DNA from: Desulfobacterales bacterium S5133MH16
Lineage (GTDB): Bacteria > Desulfobacterota > Desulfobacteria > Desulfobacterales > UBA11574
DNA length: 5,105 nt
Direction of reading: 5' to 3'
Assembly (NCBI GenBank): GCA_001751005.1
Contig: MAXL01000399.1
Coordinates: forward strand, 1-5,105
A program made the translations under genes and the position numbers. Below are positions 1-5,105 of the stretch, in pieces. The notes below the pieces were generated by a model. That model saw nothing but the letters and a program-made list of their open reading frames with translations. It was not told where the DNA came from and did no database searches. Position 1 is the first letter of the stretch, and every line of letters begins with the position of its first letter.

Positions 1-1709
1 AGGGTATATGTCAGGCGGGTATCGACAACCGTATAGTTATCACCGACCATGCGTTTTCCATACCTTGCTTTGATGACTTGTTTCAATGAGGAAAGCCATG
101 CAAACACCACGGACCCGTTGACCTGATGCTGCAAATAATCCAAAGCATATTTTGATTCCATCCCCTGTGTACCCCGGTCAGAGTCAAGGTAAGTATAGGC
201 GATACCTAAAGATGAAAGCCATTGATTACTGAAAAAAGATTGCGGATAAAACGTAACCCCCACCTCCCCTCCTTTTGTCCTGACTGTTGCAATGTTTCTC
301 GCTTGCCAGGCCGTTTCTCCGGGCCGTCGCGACCAATCAATAACATCTTCTGAATCACGGTAAAACAGGCTGAAATCGGCAGTGACCCCGTCGGTGAGCC
401 ACCGCAACCCGGTTTCGCCGGTCCAGGCTTTTTCAGGTTTAAGGTCGGGATTGCCCTGATTTGCCGGAGTAAAATAGTAGAGTTCCGTATAGGTTGGAAC
501 CCGGAAAGATTTTTCAAAAGAGGTAAACCAGGTTAATCCGTCCGTCAATTCAATGCTCATGTCCGCACCCGGCCAGCACTCCCAGCCCCAGGAGCTGTAG
601 TGAACCGCAGAAGCGCCCATACCAATGGTCAGTTTGTCAGAAGGATAAAGCCGGTGTTCAACAAAAATGCTCTGTCGCCCCCGGTTGTGATCCCCCAGAC
701 TGGAACTTTCCATATCTTCAAGTTCTGCTTCTCCGCCGATTGATGTTACTCCCAATCCGGATGTTATAAGGGTGTTTACCTGTGCGCCAAAAACATCCGT
801 CCGGTGGTCGTTTAAGTTCCACACCCCGTTGATATTAATTTTAAATTCATCCTTATGATGCCGCCAGTGTATCCGGGGCACTACTTCCACATCTGCCATT
901 TTAATCTCAGCATTGCTGTACAGCAGAAAGGTTTCAGTCTTTTCCCGCTGATCCGGAAATGTGTCGCTGTAAAATTTATAGGCACCGAAATCTTTGTCTG
1001 TGAACCCCATTCCCAGCCGGAACTTGTTAGATCCGTTTTTTAAAATGCCCTTATAATTTATTGTTTTTATATCAAAATCAGTATCTTTGCCTTCAAGGTA
1101 GCCCGAAGAATACCGCTGGTTTGCGGATAGCCGGCCGGATACTTTGTCCGAACTCAACGCCGCCTGCGCACCTATATCATAATAGCCATATTCACCATAT
1201 GCACCATGGCCTCCAAAGGAGTTGCTATTCACGTCACGCGTTATGATATTAATGACCCCTCCCACTGCATTGGGGCCGTAAATTCTTGCCGCCGGTCCTT
1301 TAACGATTTCAATACGTTCGATATCATTCAAGTTAACGGGAAGATCCATATTGTGATGACCGGTTTGGGGATCACTAATATTAACACCGTCAACCATGAT
1401 CAGTGTCTGCTCATACGACCCTCCGCGGATTCCCACATCGGCCTGAACTCCATGAGCACCACGTTGGCGAACATCCACACCGCTTACATATTTAAGGATA
1501 TCTGAAATATTGTCTGCCGGCAGAATTGCAATCTCTTCCCGTGTGATCACCGAAACCGAGCAAGGGGACTCCGAAAGATGATAGGGAATACGACTTCCTG
1601 TGACCACCACCGGATCAAGTTCGTAGTATTGAATATTATTTTCCTGCGCCATCAAAGTTGCGTTGCCGGAAAATAATAAAATGAATATGACTGCATGCAT
1701 CCGGTACAT
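1..1709 (-). CDS. TonB-dependent outer-membrane receptor, BtuB-like (C-terminus beyond window)
   Basis: My translation gives 569 uninterrupted codons from ATG at 1709 to the left edge. Seen: a short hydrophobic signal peptide (residues 1-21, likely cut near LMA|QE); a TonB-box-like segment ELDPVVVTGSR (30-40); a plug domain (about 44-160) with SVSVITREEI, VGIRGG, IMVDGV, IEIVKGP and GGVINIITR; then alternating beta-barrel sequence carrying the late-barrel signature FRVPTYTELYY (402-412) and NPDLKPE (420-426). The family imports scarce ligands such as cobalamin, siderophores or sugars across the outer membrane using TonB-ExbBD energy. Plug and length resemble BtuB/CirA-type receptors (about 600-650 residues), so perhaps 50-80 residues are missing. 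The ligand cannot be read from sequence. A second in-frame ATG at 1700 is possible; the ribosome site is weak (GGA about 9 nt before 1709). It has its own promoter, downstream of etfA on the same strand. Confidence 0.93.
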   Translation of the reverse strand, partial: MYRMHAVIFILLFSGNATLMAQENNIQYYELDPVVVTGSRIPYHLSESPCSVSVITREEIAILPADNISDILKYVSGVDVRQRGAHGVQADVGIRGGSYEQTLIMVDGVNISDPQTGHHNMDLPVNLNDIERIEIVKGPAARIYGPNAVGGVINIITRDVNSNSFGGHGAYGEYGYYDIGAQAALSSDKVSGRLSANQRYSSGYLEGKDTDFDIKTINYKGILKNGSNKFRLGMGFTDKDFGAYKFYSDTFPDQREKTETFLLYSNAEIKMADVEVVPRIHWRHHKDEFKININGVWNLNDHRTDVFGAQVNTLITSGLGVTSIGGEAELEDMESSSLGDHNRGRQSIFVEHRLYPSDKLTIGMGASAVHYSSWGWECWPGADMSIELTDGLTWFTSFEKSFRVPTYTELYYFTPANQGNPDLKPEKAWTGETGLRWLTDGVTADFSLFYRDSEDVIDWSRRPGETAWQARNIATVRTKGGEVGVTFYPQSFFSNQWLSSLGIAYTYLDSDRGTQGMESKYALDYLQHQVNGSVVFAWLSSLKQVIKARYGKRMVGDNYTVVDTRLTYT

Positions 1710-1730
1710 TGAATACAATCCGACCGTGTT

Positions 1731-1740
1731 TGGTTAACCA
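1731..1740. repeat. 10-bp perfect palindrome in the receptor leader
   Basis: TGGTTAACCA is a perfect palindrome with no spacer. It sits about 25-34 nt downstream of the predicted transcription start and about 21 nt before the receptor ATG. It could be half of an operator or simply chance; the flanking bases do not extend the symmetry. No regulator is identified for it. Confidence 0.3.
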
Positions 1741-1770
1741 TGAGTTGATTTTAGGATAACGAAGATGCCG

Positions 1771-1799
1771 CTTATAACTTACACGATTTTTTTTATCAA
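1771..1799 (-). promoter_or_regulatory. sigma70-type promoter for the TonB-dependent receptor
   Basis: On the minus strand a -35 hexamer TTGATA (1799-1794) and a -10 hexamer TATAAG (1776-1771) are separated by exactly 17 nt; each matches the consensus at five of six positions. An eight-A tract (1808-1801) lies just upstream of the -35 and could act as an UP element. Another eight-A tract (1794-1787) runs from the last base of the -35 into the spacer. The predicted start of transcription is around 1764, giving a leader of about 55 nt before the ATG at 1709. That leader is too short for a cobalamin riboswitch. Confidence 0.7.
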
Positions 1800-1841
1800 G
1801 TTTTTTTTAATTTGATGGAGGGAGCTATGGGTTTTTAACCG

Positions 1842-2864
1842 TTATTGCGGCAGTTCACACGTATCTATGCGACCTTCAGGGAGTCTTGTTCTAATTTCTT
1901 TCAGCAGCGGCGGAAGGATTTCCCTGTAGTCCCCCACCACGGCCAAATCCGAAACTTCGAATATGGCTGCATCAGGATTTGTATTGACGGCCACAATGCA
2001 GTCGGATTCATCCATGCCGACCACGTGGTGGGACATTCCTGAAATCCCGATACCCATGTAGAGGCGGGGTCTCACAGTTTTACCGCTTTGTCCGATCATC
2101 CGGCTCTCCGACACCCAGCCTTCATCCACCGGCGGTCGTGTGGCGCCGACGGCGCCACATAACAGGGTGGCCAGATCTTCCAAAATGGCCCAGCCTTCCG
2201 GGTTGCCGATTCCCCAGCCGCCGGCCACCACCACATCCGCCTTCTCCAGCGGCATCTCTTTGGGTTCCTCGATATGGACCTCCAAAACTTTGGGACCGAA
2301 CCTGTGAAGATCTTCTTTCACAGACAAATGAATGCATTCACCGGACCGCTCCGTGGGTACGAGTTTCTTCATGACTCCCGGCATGACAGTGGCCATCTGG
2401 GGACGGTGGTCGGGGCACCGAATCGTTGCCACCACCCCGCCACCCCATCCCGGCACCATCTGAAGGAGTTTTCCTTCTGTATCCAGTCGCAAATCCATGC
2501 AATGAGCGGAAAGACCTGTTCTGAGCCGGGCCGCAAGGCGGGGTGCCAGTTCAACCCCCATGCGGGTCGCTCCGAACAACAGAATGTCCGGATCACAGGT
2601 TTCACAGGCTTGAGCCAGAACGGAGGTGTACGGAAGTAGTCGATACGGTTCCAGAACAGGGCTGTCGGCCAGCAGGACTGTATCCGCACCCTGGGCGATC
2701 AGATCGTCCGAAAGTGCGGAAATATCCCGTCCCAAAAGAAAAGCGCTGACCGTTCCTTTAGAAACCTCTGCCAGCTCACGCGCTTTTCCGAGAAGTTCCA
2801 GACCCACGTCGTGAAGCACACCGCCTCGCTGTTCGATAAATACACCAATGTGTTGCGTTTTCAT
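1842..2864 (-). CDS. etfA: Electron transfer flavoprotein, alpha subunit (EtfA)
   Basis: This 340-residue protein is of typical length for EtfA, which pairs with EtfB in the cytoplasm and holds the electron-shuttling FAD. The N-terminal domain (about 1-190) has the usual DPDILLFGAT (91-100) and APRLAARL (107-114) segments. The C-terminal FAD domain (about 205-325) shows VGATRPPVD (239-247, with the conserved Arg at 243), GQSGK (258-262), GISGMSHHVVGM (273-284) and NTNPDAAIFEVSDLAVVGD (294-312). Compared with the common consensus, GGRG is GGWG (W217), QTGK is QSGK (S260) and the Gln before the conserved His is His (H279). There is no N-terminal ferredoxin domain of the CarE type and no iron-sulfur cysteine cluster. 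The start at 2864 lies 15 nt after the etfB stop and has AAAAGGA eight nt upstream. It is the last gene of the acd-etfB-etfA operon; no clear intrinsic terminator follows. Confidence 0.96.
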   Translation of the reverse strand: MKTQHIGVFIEQRGGVLHDVGLELLGKARELAEVSKGTVSAFLLGRDISALSDDLIAQGADTVLLADSPVLEPYRLLPYTSVLAQACETCDPDILLFGATRMGVELAPRLAARLRTGLSAHCMDLRLDTEGKLLQMVPGWGGGVVATIRCPDHRPQMATVMPGVMKKLVPTERSGECIHLSVKEDLHRFGPKVLEVHIEEPKEMPLEKADVVVAGGWGIGNPEGWAILEDLATLLCGAVGATRPPVDEGWVSESRMIGQSGKTVRPRLYMGIGISGMSHHVVGMDESDCIVAVNTNPDAAIFEVSDLAVVGDYREILPPLLKEIRTRLPEGRIDTCELPQ

Positions 2865-2879
2865 GGTTTCATTCCTTTT

Positions 2880-3677
2880 TCAGATAATCCCCAGTTGATG
2901 AATTTTATCGGCCAGCTTCCGGGCAATTTCTTCGGGATTTCCGGTTAAGCGTATGCCTTTTCGTTGTTTTGGCTGCAGCAAAAGATCCGCCATTTGGGTC
3001 GGAGAACCCTTTAAACCGATGAGGGTTTCGTCGATATTCAAAATTGCGTTGTCCCAGATGTTGATTTTCCGTTTTTCAGCCGCCAGTATCTCCATAAAAG
3101 AGATATAACGCGGCTTATTGGCTTCTTTTGTAAAGGAGAGAAGCAACGGCGGCTCGGCTTCAAGCTTGACCGTTCCCTGCTCAATCTTCTGTGTCAGCAG
3201 TAAGCTTTCGGTTTTCAGGATACTCATGTCACAAACATGCATAACATTGGGAATATCGAGAAATTCGGCGACCTGGGAAGGGACCTGAGCCGTGGAGCCG
3301 TCCAGCGTAAAATTGCCACAAAAGATCAGGTCAAATTCTCCGATGTTTCGAATGCCTTGGGCCAGTATGCGGGCTGTGGCCAGAGTATCCGATCCGGCAA
3401 AGGCCTTATCCGAGAGTAAAAAAGCCCGGTCTGCCCCCATTCCCAGAACTTCGCGCAACACAGGCTGCGCGTCAAAGGGAGCCATGGACAACAGAATAAC
3501 TTCAGCACCAAAAAGGTCCTTCATCTCCAGAGCCGCTTCAACGGCATGTTTGTCCAACGGATTGATGACGCTGGGAATTCCTTCCCGGATCAGGGTCTTG
3601 GATACGGGATCCATTTGGAGCCGGTCCCATGCATTTGGGTCCGGAACCGGCTTTACACAGACAATCATACGTTTCAT
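2880..3677 (-). CDS. etfB: Electron transfer flavoprotein, beta subunit (EtfB)
   Basis: This 265-residue protein is of normal EtfB length; the family binds AMP or a second FAD and docks on acyl-CoA dehydrogenases. Seen: an N-terminal strand MIVCVKPVPDP (4-14); DPVSKTLIREGIPSVINPLDKHAVEAAL (23-50), which is typical of the anaerobe/clostridial type rather than the mitochondrial type; GADRAFLLSDKAFAGSDTLATA (81-102); a nucleotide-binding loop LDGSTAQV (125-132); the dehydrogenase-recognition region ANKPRYISFMEILAAEK (186-202); and GLKGSPTQ (221-228). The loop departs from the DGDTAQVGP pattern that I associate with bifurcating Etfs (D128 is Ser, and the following GP is PS), so whether AMP or FAD is bound here is open. 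AGGTGA, seven nt before the ATG, overlaps the TAG stop of the dehydrogenase, which points to translational coupling. It should form a heterodimer with the EtfA encoded next. Confidence 0.96.
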   Translation of the reverse strand: MKRMIVCVKPVPDPNAWDRLQMDPVSKTLIREGIPSVINPLDKHAVEAALEMKDLFGAEVILLSMAPFDAQPVLREVLGMGADRAFLLSDKAFAGSDTLATARILAQGIRNIGEFDLIFCGNFTLDGSTAQVPSQVAEFLDIPNVMHVCDMSILKTESLLLTQKIEQGTVKLEAEPPLLLSFTKEANKPRYISFMEILAAEKRKINIWDNAILNIDETLIGLKGSPTQMADLLLQPKQRKGIRLTGNPEEIARKLADKIHQLGII

Positions 3678-3688
3678 GGAACATTCAC

Positions 3689-4840
3689 CTATTTTTTCTT
3701 TCTGTATGGTGCCAGTGCAGCTCTCGCCAACACGACTTTGCCGATTTCTCCGGTTCCGCCGGCGGACACCGTCACCATGGCATCCCTCAATAATCGCTGA
3801 ACCTTGTACTCCTGCAAAATGCCGTAAGCACCGTGAATTTCAACAGCTTTACGGGCGCACCGCACAGCAGCATCGCAGGTGTAGGATTTGGCCATGGCAT
3901 TTTCAGTGTCGCAGCGCATATTCTGGTCTTTCATCCAGCTTGCCCGGTAACACAGCAGCCGGCAGATATCGAGTTCCGTATAGATCTCCGCCAGATAAAA
4001 ACTGATGGCCTGAAGCGAACTGATCGGTTTTCCGTAAAGCACCCTTTCACTGGCAAATCTCGCGGCTTCTTCGAGGCATGCATTGACAATACCCAGTGCC
4101 GTCGCCGCCATACCGGTTCGTCCGGACTCGCTGACGGTTTTTAACGCGACAGCCAGGCCGCCGCCTTCCTGCCCCAGAATATTTTCCTTGGGAATCTCGC
4201 AGTTGTCAAATACCAGTTCTCCGGTGTTGGCGCCTCGAAGTCCGATTTTGTGCTCAACCCGACCGGTCTTGGCGCCGGGGTGATCCTTTTCAACAATAAA
4301 CGCAGACAGGCCCTTGGCGCCTTCGGCCGTTTTCGCGATGACGATCCAGAAATCGGACGTGTGCGAATTGGTGATAAAACATTTCCGGCCGTTGAGAATC
4401 CATTTGTCCCCTTTCAGTTCCGCGGTTGCCTGCATTCCCAAGACATCGGATCCTCCCGAAGGTTCGGTAACCGCCACAACACCCATGGTGTCACCTTTGG
4501 CCAACGGCGGAATATATTTTTGTTTCTGTTCATCGGTTCCGAAATCATTCAGCGCGGCAATGGCCATATGGTGAACCTGCATACCCATGGGAATTGCCGC
4601 ACACACCCGGCCCAGCTCTTCCAGGGCAATGGTTCTGGCCAGATAACCGAGCCCGACCCCTCCGTATTCCGGCGGCGCAATGATTCCGGTTATTCCCAAT
4701 TTGGCCATGGATTCCAGCAGCTCTATCGGAAATTCACCGGTTTTTTCCATGGTTTCAATTTTGGGTGGTAGTTCACTTTCGGCAAACTCCCTGACCGACT
4801 TTCTCAGAAGCTCTTCTCTTTGGGACAGTAAAAAATCCAT
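3689..4840 (-). CDS. Acyl-CoA dehydrogenase family flavoprotein with atypical active site
   Basis: This 383-residue protein covers the full three-domain ACAD fold: N-terminal helices (about 1-115), beta domain (about 120-225) and C-terminal four-helix domain (about 230-380). AVTEPSGGSDVLG (123-135) fits the first family signature exactly. EIHGAYGILQEYKVQRLLRD (334-353) fits the second except for Ala at 338. ERVLYGKPI (265-273) and QAISFYLAEI (277-286) are usual for short-chain-type members. Normal members remove an alpha proton with a glutamate and pass a hydride to FAD, with Etf as acceptor. Here the residue aligned with MCAD Glu376 is G361 (in SAGGTGEI), and the alternative isovaleryl-CoA dehydrogenase/LCAD site is G240 (in SESGRTG). 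The usual base is therefore missing, and the substrate and reaction direction are uncertain. ATG 4840 is chosen over an in-frame ATG at 4870 because a strong AAAGGAGGT lies just before it and the family begins with MDFLLS-like sequence. etfB follows after 11 nt. Confidence 0.95.
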   Translation of the reverse strand: MDFLLSQREELLRKSVREFAESELPPKIETMEKTGEFPIELLESMAKLGITGIIAPPEYGGVGLGYLARTIALEELGRVCAAIPMGMQVHHMAIAALNDFGTDEQKQKYIPPLAKGDTMGVVAVTEPSGGSDVLGMQATAELKGDKWILNGRKCFITNSHTSDFWIVIAKTAEGAKGLSAFIVEKDHPGAKTGRVEHKIGLRGANTGELVFDNCEIPKENILGQEGGGLAVALKTVSESGRTGMAATALGIVNACLEEAARFASERVLYGKPISSLQAISFYLAEIYTELDICRLLCYRASWMKDQNMRCDTENAMAKSYTCDAAVRCARKAVEIHGAYGILQEYKVQRLLRDAMVTVSAGGTGEIGKVVLARAALAPYRKKK

Positions 4841-4846
4841 ACCTCT

Positions 4847-4855
4847 ACCTCCTTT
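4847..4855 (-). promoter_or_regulatory. Strong Shine-Dalgarno that fixes the dehydrogenase start
   Basis: AAAGGAGGT on the minus strand is a near-perfect anti-16S match. It ends six nt before the ATG at 4840. It lies inside the longer frame starting at 4870 and so favours the shorter 383-residue product. Confidence 0.85.
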
Positions 4856-4877
4856 CCATTTAAGACCCATCGTTTTA

Positions 4878-4896
4878 CTTTTGTTAAATTCAAAAG
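4878..4896. repeat. CTTTTG-N7-CAAAAG inverted repeat, candidate operator
   Basis: Perfect six-base arms (4878-4883 and 4891-4896) flank a seven-base AT-only spacer in the gap upstream of the dehydrogenase. A 19-bp span is a plausible size for a TetR-family dimer site, and a probable TetR-type gene ends just upstream. No U-run follows on the minus strand, so it does not look like an intrinsic terminator. I see no convincing -35/-10 pair in the same gap, so the operon promoter may lie upstream of or within the regulator gene, or it may be non-consensus. Confidence 0.4.
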
Positions 4897-4939
4897 ATAT
4901 TAAAAGTTATATTCTCAACATGCACTGTAACCACGCTTT

Positions 4940-5105
4940 TTATTTTATAATCATATCCAAATATTCAGTCAGGGCACGGATATTCCGATTCAACGTGGTC
5001 CCTGATTTGTCTGAAATATACATGTCACTGGCGCCCAGAATGCCAGAGAAAATCATCTCGGCAACCTGCTGTGTGTCAACGCCGTCTTTTAAATTTCCGG
5101 CATTA
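4940..5105 (-). CDS. Probable TetR/AcrR-family regulator, C-terminal fragment (N-terminus beyond window)
   Basis: An open frame enters from the right edge (first full codon at 5104) and gives 54 residues before TAA at 4942-4940. The part DGVDTQQVAEMIFSGILGAS (7-26) resembles the last ligand-domain helices of TetR-family regulators, where an Asp-rich turn precedes helices ending in a small-residue 'GxLG' pattern; it is followed by a closing helix, NIRALTEYLDMIIK (41-54). The DNA-binding helix-turn-helix would lie outside the window, so the family call rests only on this tail. Position, about 100 bp upstream of an acyl-CoA dehydrogenase and on the same strand, suits the FadR/PsrA-like TetR regulators that sense acyl-CoAs and control such operons. 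That role is inferred. Confidence 0.65.
   Translation of the reverse strand, partial: NAGNLKDGVDTQQVAEMIFSGILGASDMYISDKSGTTLNRNIRALTEYLDMIIK

Noticed and set aside
206..517. 103-residue open frame on the minus strand
   Set aside because: It lies wholly inside the receptor gene in another frame; the receptor frame gives continuous TonB-receptor motifs through this interval, while this one gives no family pattern.
1809..1841. Intrinsic terminator after etfA
   Set aside because: Only a weak GGTT/AACC stem is present after the stop and the following tract is A, not U, on the transcribed strand; read-through toward the receptor cannot be excluded.
3292..4005. 237-residue plus-strand open frame
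   Set aside because: It is antisense to etfB and the dehydrogenase, is low in hydrophobic-core pattern, and spans two well-identified genes and their junction.
4250..4771. 173-residue plus-strand open frame
   Set aside because: Antisense shadow of the dehydrogenase; the minus-strand protein has clear family signatures across the same bases.
4841..4870. Ten-residue N-terminal extension of the dehydrogenase from ATG 4870
   Set aside because: A strong Shine-Dalgarno falls inside the extension and serves the ATG at 4840; the extension (MGLKWKGGRG) is not family-like and has no good ribosome site of its own.
4897..4939. sigma70 promoter upstream of the dehydrogenase
   Set aside because: TTGAGA and several AT-rich hexamers occur, but no pair gives good matches at 16-18 nt spacing.

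Overview
The window reads as a fragment of a Gram-negative, probably anaerobic bacterial chromosome. The best guess is a sulfate-reducing or syntrophic member of the Desulfobacterota (former Deltaproteobacteria). This rests on the pairing of a TonB-dependent outer-membrane receptor with an anaerobe-type EtfB and an acyl-CoA dehydrogenase in the order acd-etfB-etfA. It is an inference from family resemblance, not a database match. All supportable genes lie on the minus strand, so transcription runs from high to low coordinates.

In transcription order: (1) 5105-4940, the C-terminal 54 residues of a probable TetR/AcrR-type regulator. (2) A ~100-bp AT-rich gap with a CTTTTG-N7-CAAAAG inverted repeat and a strong Shine-Dalgarno. 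(3) 4840-3689, a 383-residue acyl-CoA dehydrogenase (ACAD). (4) 3677-2880, EtfB. (5) 2864-1842, EtfA. Gaps of 11 and 15 bp separate these last three genes, so they are almost certainly one operon. (6) A 132-bp gap with a near-consensus sigma70 promoter. (7) 1709 to the left edge, a TonB-dependent receptor of the BtuB-like type with signal peptide, TonB box, plug and most of the barrel; its C-terminus lies outside the window.

The ACAD would oxidise (or reduce) an acyl-CoA, and the dedicated EtfAB pair would carry its electrons; the TetR-like protein is a candidate regulator. The receptor has its own promoter and may or may not belong to the same physiological unit.

The most interesting point is that the ACAD keeps the FAD and fold signatures but has glycine at both positions where family members carry the catalytic glutamate (G361 and G240). 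It also has a His-His pair at residues 90-91. This suggests non-standard chemistry, such as a 1,4-elimination or a reductase role. EtfB and EtfA show cofactor-site substitutions too. The receptor promoter has an A-tract inside its -35/-10 spacer, which could support slippage-based phase variation. No RNA gene, mobile element or CRISPR array was seen, and no gene-free stretch exceeds 300 bp.
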